From VXYL01 sp963665195 (GTDB taxonomy: Bacteria; Pseudomonadota; Gammaproteobacteria; Pseudomonadales; Azotimanducaceae), in assembly GCA_963665195.1 (NCBI GenBank), contig OY762070.1:5022001-5086000 (forward strand): 64,000 nt of DNA. The letters run 5' to 3'. The position numbers and the translations under genes were made by a program. This document shows, one piece after another, positions 28,288-36,683 of the stretch (positions are counted from its first letter, which is position 1; every line of letters starts with the position of its first letter). Below the pieces are notes generated by a model. It had not been told where the DNA came from. It worked only from the letters and a program-made list of their open reading frames with translations, and made no database searches.

Positions 28288-30741
28288 ATGTCCAGCGAAG
28301 CCGATCTGATCGCCAACCAAGCCCGCGCCAAGGCGCTGCCCATGTTCAACGAAGGCGTGATCCCGGTCGAGCGGGACCGCGCCCTCGCCAGCGACGACAG
28401 CGGCTTCCTCGATGTGATGCGTTTGCTGCTGCGGTCGTGGCCCTACATCCGCCCGCAGCTGCTTGGCCATTGGTGGTACCCCGGCCCGGGGGGCGGCATC
28501 CGGCCCGAAGTCGCGGACATGGTGAGCGGCGAGGGCTACCGCTTCGGCTATGCGCCGTTTCTGGTCGCTGCGGTGGCTCTGCTGGGACCGATGTCGGGCT
28601 GGATGCCGAGCACGCTGGCCTGGCCCATGGTGCTCTTGTACGTGCCGGTCATCGCCACGGTGGTCAGCATGTTCTTCATGGCGCTGACCCAAGGGCGCTC
28701 GCAGATGGTCGGCACCATCGGCGTCGTGATCGGCTGCATCCTCACGAACGTGGCGGGCGGCTTCTTCATTGAAGGCATGCCGTCGACGCTGTATGCGGTC
28801 GTCGTGACGATCGCCTGCATCACGGGATGGATGGTGCAGTTCCGCCTGCATGGCGGGCAGATCCAGTTCCGCGCCCGCGTTGGCACGCACCTCGTGTACT
28901 TCTACGCGATCAACTTCCTGCAGCGTGGCATCAACATCGTAGTCACCCTGATCCTCGCGGACCTGCTCAACCAGAGCCTTTTGCAGGCGGAGCCGCTGGC
29001 GCCCGGTCTCGCCAAGCTTCTTGGCTACCCGGAACTCGCGGTTGGCAGCATTGAGGAACTGACCAAGGAGCAGCGTCTCGACCTGAGATGGAATTATGTC
29101 TACTGGGCACTTGGTTCGTATCTGTTGCAGATGCCGCTAAGCATCATCAATCCCTACTACAACATGTGGATCATGCAGCGCATCAACCAGGACCTGCGGG
29201 TGGCGTTGATTTCCCGCTGGCACCAGCTCTCGCTCAGCTACCACAGCGACCACCGCACCGGGGACTCCATCTTCCGCATCTATCAGGACAGCGCCATGGT
29301 GACGGCAGTGGTCGGCCACATCATCGGCATGACGCTGGCCATGATGAGCTACTACAGCTGCGTCGTCCTGGTGACGATCCTGAACCCGTGGCTAGGGCTC
29401 GCCGCCGGCGTGCTGGTCGCTCCGGCCCTCCTCTGGGCATACTGGGCGATGCCGCGGATGCGCGTGCGCGCATTGGTCTATCGCGAGGCGACCTCGGACG
29501 TCACGTCCACCATCCAGGAGAGTTTCTCTTCGATCAAGCTGATCAAGGCCTTCGGCACGGCCGGCCGCGCTCAGCGACGCCTTGAGGACGACTCCGTGGT
29601 CGCCTTCAACGCTGCATTTCGGGTCAAGCACCTGATCGCCATCGTCACCATCGTCATGTACACCATAGCGGCGCTGTTCATGGCCGGCGGGACGTCCTTC
29701 ATGGCGTGGTGGGCCTTCCAGGGCAACCCCACTTGGTTCGTCGAGTTGCTTGCCCTCGTGGGCCTAAGTTTCGTGGTCTGGAACTTGGCGAGCTTCACTT
29801 GGACGCGCGACCAGTTCCACGAGTCGAGCGGCGACATCCGCAAGCTACTGCGCGACTGGATGACCGCCCAGGACCTGACCATGGGCCTGCGGCGCGTATT
29901 CGACATTCTCGACATCGAGCCGGACGTGCAGGACCGACCGGATGCCAAGGAGTTCAAGGGCCTTGCCCGCGAGATCCGCTTCGAGGACGTGAGCTTCGCC
30001 TACGAACCGAAGCGACCGGTGCTGAGCGATGTGAACTTCGCCGCCGGCCCCGGTTCGATCACCGCCATCATCGGCCCCACGGGTTCCGGCAAGAGCACGC
30101 TCATGGCGCTCTTGCTGCGGCTTTTCGACGCCGACCGAGGCCGCGTCACCATCGACGGACGCGATGTGCGCGATTACCGGATCGCGAGCCTGCGCAGCGC
30201 CATCGCCATCGCCTTGCAGGAGAATGTCCTGTTCGCCATGTCCGTGCGGGACAACATTCGCTACGTGGCGCCGAGTGCCACCGAGGAGCAGGTCCGCAAT
30301 GCGATCCACGTCGCCGCAATGGAAGAGTACGTCGAAGGGCTGCCGAGCGGCCTCGACACTGTGCTCTCGGACCGGGGGGGCAAGCTCTCCACGGGCCAGC
30401 GCCAGCGCCTTTCCATCGCCCGCGCGGTAGTGCGCGACACGCCGATTCTGGTGCTCGACGAGCCCACTGCGGCGCTCGATGCGGCGACCGAGCTGCGCGT
30501 CCTGCAAAACCTGGCGACCTGGGCTCGCAGCGACGATGGCAGCGCTGGTCGGGCGATCTTCCTGATCACGCATCGCATATCGACCATCCGCCGGGCCGAC
30601 AATATCCTCTATCTCGATGGTGGCCGCATCGTCGAGAGCGGCAGTCACGACGCGCTCATGCAGCTTGACGGCGGCCGCTATCGGGCATTCGTCGAGGCGG
30701 AGTCGACCCTGACCGACACCAGCCGGAGGCTGACGGCATGA
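28288..30741 (+). CDS. ABC exporter half-transporter with an extra N-terminal membrane domain
   Basis: 817 residues. The NBD has Walker A GPTGSGKST near residue 596, signature LSTGQRQR, Walker B LVLDEPTAAL and a His switch ITHRIST, so it looks catalytically competent. Before the usual six-helix exporter domain there are about 200 extra residues with about four membrane segments (FLVAAVALLGPMSG, WPMVLLYVPVIATVV, GTIGVVIGCILTNVAGG, LYAVVVTIACITGW). The next gene encodes a second half-transporter, so the two probably form a heterodimer. The 170 bases upstream hold no other gene, only a small inverted repeat (28138-28154). The substrate is unknown. Confidence 0.88.
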   Translation: MSSEADLIANQARAKALPMFNEGVIPVERDRALASDDSGFLDVMRLLLRSWPYIRPQLLGHWWYPGPGGGIRPEVADMVSGEGYRFGYAPFLVAAVALLGPMSGWMPSTLAWPMVLLYVPVIATVVSMFFMALTQGRSQMVGTIGVVIGCILTNVAGGFFIEGMPSTLYAVVVTIACITGWMVQFRLHGGQIQFRARVGTHLVYFYAINFLQRGINIVVTLILADLLNQSLLQAEPLAPGLAKLLGYPELAVGSIEELTKEQRLDLRWNYVYWALGSYLLQMPLSIINPYYNMWIMQRINQDLRVALISRWHQLSLSYHSDHRTGDSIFRIYQDSAMVTAVVGHIIGMTLAMMSYYSCVVLVTILNPWLGLAAGVLVAPALLWAYWAMPRMRVRALVYREATSDVTSTIQESFSSIKLIKAFGTAGRAQRRLEDDSVVAFNAAFRVKHLIAIVTIVMYTIAALFMAGGTSFMAWWAFQGNPTWFVELLALVGLSFVVWNLASFTWTRDQFHESSGDIRKLLRDWMTAQDLTMGLRRVFDILDIEPDVQDRPDAKEFKGLAREIRFEDVSFAYEPKRPVLSDVNFAAGPGSITAIIGPTGSGKSTLMALLLRLFDADRGRVTIDGRDVRDYRIASLRSAIAIALQENVLFAMSVRDNIRYVAPSATEEQVRNAIHVAAMEEYVEGLPSGLDTVLSDRGGKLSTGQRQRLSIARAVVRDTPILVLDEPTAALDAATELRVLQNLATWARSDDGSAGRAIFLITHRISTIRRADNILYLDGGRIVESGSHDALMQLDGGRYRAFVEAESTLTDTSRRLTA

Positions 30742-30784
30742 TGTGGTGCGGTGCCGACGCCATGCACCCGGAGGGCTGCTAGCC

Positions 30785-32818
30785 GTGGCGGAGTCCGCCA
30801 TCACGACGCGGCGCGACCGCCGCCGGCAGGCGCTGAAGGAGCTCGATGCTCGCGCCAGCGGACTCGACACCAGCACGCGGATCAGCAATGCCGAAGCGTT
30901 CGCGATCATCGTGCGCAGCGCCCGCTACATCCGCTTCTTCCTGTGGCGCTACATCGCCAAGTTCGCGTTGAAGCTGAGCGCCTACGCCATCGGCTTGGGG
31001 CTCTTGCCGTGGCCCACGAAGATGCTCACCGACCATGTGATCCTCGGCATGCCGATCGAGGAGGCGCAGGGCTACCCCCCTTACTGGCAGCCGGTGATCG
31101 ACTTGGCCCAAGGCTGGTCGCCGCTGGAGATACTGATCTTCCTAACCGCCTTCGGCGTCACCCTGGTGCTGTTGATCGGCCGCTACATCACCGGCTACAA
31201 CGATGGCGTCGAGGCTGGTCTCGCGGGCGGCCATGACTACGCCACGCAAGTCGAGAACACCATCCATGGCGGCGGCAGCGAGTTCGGCGGCGTCTGGGGC
31301 TATATCGAGTTCAAGGTCAACTCGCGGTTGAGCCAAGCGCTCAACCATACGCTCAGGGCGCAGCTCTTCAGTCGCATTGGCGCACTGTCGGTGACGCAGC
31401 TCGAAGAGCAGCGGATCGGCGACTCGATCTACCGTGTCATGTACGACGCGCCGCAGGTCTCGGAGATTTTCTACGAGACCACCCACACACCGATCATGTC
31501 TACGGTGCTCTATATCCAGGCGGGGGTGACGCTGCTCGCGACCTATCCGACCATGCCGGAGGTGTTCTGGCTGTCGATGAGCCTTTTCGTCGGCGTTGTG
31601 ATCGGCACGAGCCTGTTTTCGTCCATGGTGCGCCGCCGCGGCCAGGCCGCGCGGGCAGCGGGCTCGCTCACCACGGGCACGATCGAGGAGGGCATGGACA
31701 ACGTGCTCGCCGTGCAGGGACTCGGTGCCAACGCAACGGAGCGGAACCGCTTCGACGGCGACAGCAAGGAGTCGTTCCGCCGCTTCCGCGGCGTCGCGCT
31801 GATGTGGATGCTGATCCCACGGGTGTGGGAGTTCATCACGGCCCTGCTGCAAACGGCGTTCTTCGTCTACCTGCTTGGCCTCATCATCAACGGCGTGATG
31901 ACGCCGGGCGACTTCGCCGCCATGTTCGTCTTCTGGGGCTACCTGATCGGCCCCGCGCGCTCGCTCGGCATCCTCTGGATCCGCTTCCAGGACAACGTCG
32001 CCGGGATGCGTCGCGTCTTCGCGATGATGGACCTGCCGGCCGAAGCGGACCTCGGCGGCACCGTGCTGCCGCCCATCGAGCGAGGCGTCTCGATGGAGGG
32101 CGCCGGCCTGGTTTATCCCGACGGGCGCCGCGCGCTCGCAGGCATCGATCTCGAAGCGAACGTCGGGCAGATCGTCGCCTTCGTCGGCCCCACCGGCGCT
32201 GGCAAGACCAGCCTCGCCTACCTGATCCCGCGCTACCACCTGGCGACGGAGGGCGTGGTGCGAGTCGATGGCTACCTGGTCAACGACCTCTCCTTGGAGA
32301 GCCTGCGTTCCCAAGTCACCTACGTCTTCCAAGAGACGCAGCTCTTCTCCGACTCGATCCTCGACAACATCCGCTACGGCAAGCCGGATGCCAGCATGGA
32401 GGAGGTGGAGCGCGTGGCCCGAACCGCCGGCATCCACGAGTTCATCGCCTCGCTGCCGGAAGGCTACGACACCAAGCTCGGCGGCGCCGCGGCGAGCAAG
32501 CTCTCGGTGGGCCAGAAGCAGCGCATCTCCATCGCCCGCGGCCTCCTGCGCGATTCGCGGGTGCTGATCCTCGACGAACCGACATCGGCGCTGGACCCGG
32601 AGACGGAGCAGTATCTGGTGCAATCCCTGCACGAGGCGGCGAAGGACCGCTTGGTCATCATCATCGCCCATCGCCTTTCCACCATCGCCCACGCCGACAA
32701 GATCGTCTTCCTCGAAGAGGGCCGCGTCATGGAGCAGGGCAGCCACAACGAACTCATGGCGAAGCCGGACGGCTACTACCGTGCGTTCGTGGAGTTGCAG
32801 ACCACGTCGGCGGCCTGA
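30785..32818 (+). CDS. ABC exporter half-transporter
   Basis: 677 residues from the GTG at 30785, which has GGAGGG upstream; a frame continues to 30743. A six-helix exporter domain with an unusually long periplasmic or linker region near residues 120-180 (YNDGVEAGLAGGHDYATQV) is followed by an NBD with Walker A GPTGAGKTS, signature LSVGQKQR, Walker B LILDEPTSALD and AHRLSTIAHAD. Both catalytic residues are present. It most likely pairs with the 817-residue subunit upstream, 43 bases away. Confidence 0.9.
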   Translation: MAESAITTRRDRRRQALKELDARASGLDTSTRISNAEAFAIIVRSARYIRFFLWRYIAKFALKLSAYAIGLGLLPWPTKMLTDHVILGMPIEEAQGYPPYWQPVIDLAQGWSPLEILIFLTAFGVTLVLLIGRYITGYNDGVEAGLAGGHDYATQVENTIHGGGSEFGGVWGYIEFKVNSRLSQALNHTLRAQLFSRIGALSVTQLEEQRIGDSIYRVMYDAPQVSEIFYETTHTPIMSTVLYIQAGVTLLATYPTMPEVFWLSMSLFVGVVIGTSLFSSMVRRRGQAARAAGSLTTGTIEEGMDNVLAVQGLGANATERNRFDGDSKESFRRFRGVALMWMLIPRVWEFITALLQTAFFVYLLGLIINGVMTPGDFAAMFVFWGYLIGPARSLGILWIRFQDNVAGMRRVFAMMDLPAEADLGGTVLPPIERGVSMEGAGLVYPDGRRALAGIDLEANVGQIVAFVGPTGAGKTSLAYLIPRYHLATEGVVRVDGYLVNDLSLESLRSQVTYVFQETQLFSDSILDNIRYGKPDASMEEVERVARTAGIHEFIASLPEGYDTKLGGAAASKLSVGQKQRISIARGLLRDSRVLILDEPTSALDPETEQYLVQSLHEAAKDRLVIIIAHRLSTIAHADKIVFLEEGRVMEQGSHNELMAKPDGYYRAFVELQTTSAA

Positions 32819-32827
32819 GCGGGCGCG

Positions 32828-33364
32828 ATGGCCCGTGCGACGAGCGGTGCGCGGAAAGTCGCCGAACTGATGCGGCGCATTGGCACGGAAGCGGCCGGGC
32901 CGGGGCGCATCTATCTGGTCGGCGGCGCATCGGCGGTGGTCGTCGGCTGGCGGGAAACGACCATCGATGTCGACCTGAAGCTCGACCCCGAACCGCCCGG
33001 CGTGTTCGACGCCATCGCCCGAGCCAAGGACGCGCTCGATATGAACATCGAACTGGCCGCGCCGGACGAGTTCATCCCCGCCCTGCCCGATTGGCGCGGT
33101 CGAAGCGTGTTCGTCGCTCGGCACGGCCCGGTGGACTTCCTCCACTACGACTTCTATGCCCAAGCCCTCGCCAAGATCGAACGCGGCCATGCCCAGGACC
33201 TGGAAGACGCGCTCGCCATGGAGCGGCTCGGACTGATCGACGCCGCGCAACTTCGCATCCTGTTCGACGCCATCGAGCCGTCGCTCGCTCGCTACCCGGC
33301 GATCGACGCTGGCTGCTTTCGCGCCCGCCTCGACGCCGCTCTCGCCATGCTCGCCCGGGCCTGA
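32828..33364 (+). CDS. MNT-like nucleotidyltransferase (DUF6036-like)
   Basis: 178 residues. IYLVGGASAVVVGWRETTID followed by VDLKLD is the GG-(S/A)...D-x-D arrangement of minimal nucleotidyltransferases, as in DUF6036 and AbiEii-like proteins. The rest is helical (DLEDALAMERLGLIDAAQLR). Its stop overlaps the start of a 99-residue gene (TGATG), so the two form a coupled pair. Enzymes of this group act in several toxin-antitoxin systems by transferring nucleotides to RNA or to a partner protein. Whether this pair is such a system is inference from gene arrangement. Confidence 0.65.
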   Translation: MARATSGARKVAELMRRIGTEAAGPGRIYLVGGASAVVVGWRETTIDVDLKLDPEPPGVFDAIARAKDALDMNIELAAPDEFIPALPDWRGRSVFVARHGPVDFLHYDFYAQALAKIERGHAQDLEDALAMERLGLIDAAQLRILFDAIEPSLARYPAIDAGCFRARLDAALAMLARA

Positions 33365-33663
33365 TGGCGATCTCCGCATTCCCGCCCGATCTGCCCGGCG
33401 CCGACCTCGTGGCCGCGGGCCTCGAAGCGCTTGAACACGGCGAGGCGACCGTGGAAGCGCTCCTCGTGTCGGTGGGCGCGCCGCGCCTGCGTGCGGCGGG
33501 CTTGGACGTCCCCGATCTCGCGTGCATTGAGCAGCCGCCGGAACTGGCGCTCTACGCGGCCCTCGGCGCAGACGGCCAGGGCAACGCCCACTCCCGCTAC
33601 AACGCTCTCATCCGCCGCTTGGTGAGCTTCGAACGCGCACTCGAGGCGGGCATCGGCCGCTGA
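33364..33663 (+). CDS. small helical partner of the nucleotidyltransferase
   Basis: 99 residues, all predicted helical (LPGADLVAAGLEALEHGEAT, VEALLVSVGAPRLRAAGLDV, SRYNALIRRLVSFERALEAG). Its ATG overlaps the stop of the nucleotidyltransferase gene as TGATG, so the two are translated together. I know of no named domain. The conserved-looking NALIRRLVSFE segment and the coupling suggest a dedicated partner. Confidence 0.6.
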   Translation: MAISAFPPDLPGADLVAAGLEALEHGEATVEALLVSVGAPRLRAAGLDVPDLACIEQPPELALYAALGADGQGNAHSRYNALIRRLVSFERALEAGIGR

Positions 33664-33745
33664 CCCACTCTGTTGGTCGCCTTGGAAGAGCGGGCCCTCA
33701 TGACGTGCATTAGACTGTGCGTCCATAGTGCGAACGGCGCGACCA

Positions 33746-34726
33746 ATGGACAATCTCGAGCTCTGGCACCGCATCGAAGGGCGTCTGGACAGTTCTTGTT
33801 CGGCATGGCGCGAGCGCATCGACAGCTTCGGCCAGATTGAGGCAGGAGAGCGTCGGCGGGCCGGAGGCGCTTGCTCGGACGACGCTGTCTTCGAGGCGCT
33901 GGTTTTGGCGGTGGTGTCCGCCAACAACGACTGGGCCAAGGTGGAGGCCATCCGGCCGGGGCTCGGCGAGCTCTTCCAAGGGTTCGACTTGAGCGCCTAT
34001 GCAGCGCTCTCGGAAGACGCGATCAGCAAGGACTTCGTACCTTGGTTCAAGGTGCGCAAGGCTGGTTCGATGAATCTGCGGAACAACCTCATCTACCTGA
34101 TCCACGCGGCGCGGCGCCTTGTGCAGCACGTTCGGGACAACGGCACGGCAGAGAGTTACTTCACGGGGATCGTGCAACGCCAGTCGCAAGGAGACGTCAA
34201 GCGCGCCGCCGTGCTGCTCGGTCATGGATCTGAGCACAAGCTGCCGTCGCTCGGCGTCGCGTTAGCGGCCGAGACGTTGCGCAACCTCGGGTTCGACGTC
34301 GCCAAGCCTGATCGGCACGTCATGCGTGCCGTGGGCTGCTTCGGGCTCGGGGATTTCGGTGCCTGGTCCGCCGACGCCGGGCGACGCACTGGCAGGCAAC
34401 CGCCCAACCCGAGCTGCAAGCACCAGATGATTGCGATGACTGCCGTTGAGCAACTGGCGGCATCAGTTAGGGAGCGGGTGGTCTTGGTAGACACCGCGAT
34501 CTGGCAGCTCTGCGCGAAAAGCGGTGCGCATCTCACCAACGCAGAACTCGAGCGCCTGGCGGACCGCCCCAGCCAGGACGGGCTGCTCGCGCTGCTTGAG
34601 TCTTGGATGGCCGAGGATGGGGTTGAGCAACGCGAGACCTTGGCGCACATTGTCCAGTCGCTGGACGAAAACCGCAGCGGGGCACGCAAGCTCTTTCCGG
34701 AAGCGCTCAAGGGGAAGACTTGGTGA
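33746..34726 (+). CDS. HhH-GPD-type DNA glycosylase-like protein
   Basis: 326 residues. The segment DDAVFEALVLAVVSANNDWA corresponds to the N-terminal helix pair of HhH-GPD glycosylases. LPSLGVALAAETLRNLGFDV corresponds to the helix-hairpin-helix, and KPDRHVMRAVGCFG follows, with the Asp at the position of the catalytic Asp (VDTHVxR in other members). VDTAIWQLCAKSG resembles the last helix. The overall pattern is closest to 3-methyladenine glycosylases (Tag/AlkA group), but I would not fix a substrate. About 85 C-terminal residues form an extra helical part. The ATG at 33746 is preferred over a GTG at 33728. Its stop overlaps the start of a PIN-domain gene. Codon use is more AT-rich than in the ABC genes around it. 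Confidence 0.6.
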   Translation: MDNLELWHRIEGRLDSSCSAWRERIDSFGQIEAGERRRAGGACSDDAVFEALVLAVVSANNDWAKVEAIRPGLGELFQGFDLSAYAALSEDAISKDFVPWFKVRKAGSMNLRNNLIYLIHAARRLVQHVRDNGTAESYFTGIVQRQSQGDVKRAAVLLGHGSEHKLPSLGVALAAETLRNLGFDVAKPDRHVMRAVGCFGLGDFGAWSADAGRRTGRQPPNPSCKHQMIAMTAVEQLAASVRERVVLVDTAIWQLCAKSGAHLTNAELERLADRPSQDGLLALLESWMAEDGVEQRETLAHIVQSLDENRSGARKLFPEALKGKTW

Positions 34727-35180
34727 CGCGAAGGATCCTGTTCGACAGCGGACCGCTCGGCCTGGTGACGAACCCCCGAGGATCGGAGCAGACTGCTGCC
34801 TGCATGCGTTGGCTTGCGGCCTGTCGCGTAGCCGGTGCGACGTTCGTCGTCCCGGAAATCGTCGACTACGAACTACGACGCGAACTCATTCGAGCGGGTC
34901 GAACACGGGGCATCGACCGGCTCGACGCACTGTCCGCTAGGCCCGCCAGACGAGCTATCTGGCGATCACGACGGCGGCAATGCGACGGGCGGCGAGTCTG
35001 TGGGCGGATGCTCGCCGAGCGGGACGCCCGACGGCTCCGGACGAGGCCCTTGATGTCGACGTGATCCTTGCCGCCCAAGCCGACACGATGGGCCGAGACG
35101 ATGTAGTCGTCGCGACGACGAACGTCCAGCACTTGGCCCGCTACGTGGCTGCTGCGCACTGGTCGGACATAGCGGCCTGA
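34723..35180 (+). pseudogene. PIN-domain nuclease (VapC-like), frameshifted
   Basis: The GTG at 34723 overlaps the stop of the glycosylase-like gene (GTGA). The first frame reads ILFDSGPLGLVTNP (first catalytic Asp) and FVVPEIVDYELRRELI (catalytic Glu), then loses sense after DRLDAL. The second half continues one frame over: TSYLAITTAAMRRAASLWAD, ALDVDVILAAQAD (third Asp) and VVATTNVQHLARYV. The two halves together give a normal PIN domain of about 150 residues. The break lies near 34935-34950 and corresponds to one missing base. It may be a real inactivation or a sequencing error. Confidence 0.7.
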
Positions 35181-35378
35181 GCTCAGGTGGCGAGGCAAGG
35201 GTACCAGCCGGGCACGGTGGACTGTGCATTCGACGCTTGGGGCGACCGCTGATGTGCTGCTGCTTAGCCCCCAAGGCGAGTCCGGCAGCTCGGCAGCTTG
35301 TACATCGGCGCAATCGGCCAGTCCATGTTACTGTCGGTCGGTCTCGCGTGAGCTGATCCCTCCGCGTTGGGAGCAACT
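35181..35378. other. intergenic gap before the DUF6642-like gene
   Basis: About 200 bases with no supported gene. It should contain the promoter of the DUF6642-like gene, but I see no convincing -35/-10 pair. A GGGAG ribosome binding site lies at its right end. Confidence 0.4.
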
Positions 35379-36011
35379 TTGAAAAAAGCCAAGCGCATCT
35401 ACTGTATTGAAGGACATTGGGACTACGGCAACAGGGTCGTTGAGCCGTCGGTAGAACCGATGCTGGCCTGCCTCCGCGGTATGGATCAGTGGGAGTACGC
35501 ACGGCGTGACTGCGCGACCACTGACGAGTTGGTCTACTTCCTTGATGCCGAATGGCACCGTTGTGACTTCGGCTCGATACTCTATGTCGCGACTCATGGT
35601 GCGCCGGGTGAGGTCCACCTTTCCGAGGAACATGCCGTTACGCTTGAACAGCTTGCCGTCCACCTTGAGGATTCGTGCGACGACTGCTTGGTCCACTTCG
35701 GGGGCTGTGAAGTCCTGAACGCGCCGGAGCCGCGCCTTAGGGACTTCATGCAGAAGACCGGGGCCATGGGGGTCTCCGGCTACACCGTCGAAGCGGGCTG
35801 GGCCAGTGCTGTCGACTACAAGGGCAGGACTAGCCCTCCCGTCCCGGGGGCACCAGCCCTTGCCTTGGAGCTATTGCTCTTCAGCACTCTGTCGACTGCA
35901 AGCATCGACCTTACCGATGGCAAGCAGTTCCGGCGGCTACGACGCGTCGCAGACGACCTGTCGGAGAGGTTTCCCGATTGCGGCTTTCAGATGCATACGA
36001 GGCTCGACTAA
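35379..36011 (+). CDS. DUF6642-like protein with a caspase-like His/Cys arrangement
   Basis: 210 residues from a TTG at 35379 that has GGGAG six bases upstream. An earlier TTG at 35367 is possible but lies in that ribosome binding site. The centre reads ILYVATHGAPGEVHL (His73), then DDCLVHFGGCEVLN (Cys110). A strand ending in HG and a next strand ending in GC is the pattern of caspase/CHAT peptidases. A later SGYTVEAGWASAVDY segment would sit near the active site. There is no signal peptide or membrane segment. I recall the family as DUF6642 and know no experimental function. Neighbours are a glycosylase/PIN pair upstream and a HicBA pair downstream. Confidence 0.6.
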   Translation: MKKAKRIYCIEGHWDYGNRVVEPSVEPMLACLRGMDQWEYARRDCATTDELVYFLDAEWHRCDFGSILYVATHGAPGEVHLSEEHAVTLEQLAVHLEDSCDDCLVHFGGCEVLNAPEPRLRDFMQKTGAMGVSGYTVEAGWASAVDYKGRTSPPVPGAPALALELLLFSTLSTASIDLTDGKQFRRLRRVADDLSERFPDCGFQMHTRLD

Positions 36012-36144
36012 CCGCACCGGAGCAAAGTGCGCCCACGGAGCGCCCCGGGCCAGCGCAGTCGGCGTCACCGTGCGCATGCTAAGTCTCGTCGACTAAGGCA
36101 CTGATATTAATGTGTTTTCTCTCTTTTCTTCACCCGACCATGGG

Positions 36145-36173
36145 GTGTAAGATTGTGTAATTGGTGTTACACA
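36145..36173 (+). promoter_or_regulatory. palindromic operator of hicBA
   Basis: TGTGTAA (36154-36160), six bases, then TTACACA (36167-36173), a perfect 7-bp inverted repeat 12 bases before the antitoxin ATG. A further GTGTAA at 36145 lies one helical turn upstream of the same half-site. TGTAAT at 36156-36161 could be the -10 element, so a bound repressor would cover it. Autorepression by the HicB-type antitoxin is the likely use. The 140 bases upstream are AT-rich compared with the rest of the window. Confidence 0.55.
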
Positions 36174-36185
36174 AGGCTGCCCCAA

Positions 36186-36683
36186 ATGGCGATTCACGAT
36201 CAAGTGCTCGCGGCTGCACAGCGACTTAGTGCGTTGCAGCCGGACAGGACCTTTTCCGTCGCCGAGATCGTCGCGGCGCTGCCGGATCTGAACGCCGGAA
36301 CGGTGCGGACGCATGTGTGCAGCCGGTGCTGCGTAGACGCGCCACCCCATCACGGCAGCCGCTGGTCGTACTTCGAGCGGGTTGGGCAAGGCAGGTATCG
36401 GCTCGCCGAGGCGTACCGCCCGCCGAAGCCTGCTGCCCGCGCCAAGTCCCTGCTGTCGACGGGGCGCGAGGCCATCCACGCAGTGATCTCCGAGAGCGAG
36501 GGCTGGTACGTGGCGGAGTGCCTCGAGGTCGCCGTCGTCACCCAAGGACTGTCGCTCGACGAGACCCTCGACAACCTGCGTGAAGCTCTCGATCTCTACT
36601 TCGAAGACGAGGAACCGGCCGCACACGATCTCGCTCCGTCGCGGCTGTCGGTGACTTTCGACACGTCGTTGGCCGCGCACTGA
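36186..36683 (+). CDS. HicB-like antitoxin with an extra N-terminal domain
   Basis: 165 residues. The C-terminal half is a HicB domain of RNase H-like fold (HAVISESEGWYVAECLEVAV, TQGLSLDETLDNLREALDLY). The N-terminal 80 residues (QVLAAAQRLSALQPDRTFSV, AEIVAALPDLNAGTVRTHVC, YFERVGQGRYRLAE) look like a winged-helix domain of the kind found in DUF7669-like proteins. Most HicB antitoxins carry a C-terminal ribbon-helix-helix or HTH domain instead. The gene precedes the toxin (TGATG overlap) and follows a palindromic operator. The start is the ATG at 36186, after the operator. Confidence 0.75.
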   Translation: MAIHDQVLAAAQRLSALQPDRTFSVAEIVAALPDLNAGTVRTHVCSRCCVDAPPHHGSRWSYFERVGQGRYRLAEAYRPPKPAARAKSLLSTGREAIHAVISESEGWYVAECLEVAVVTQGLSLDETLDNLREALDLYFEDEEPAAHDLAPSRLSVTFDTSLAAH

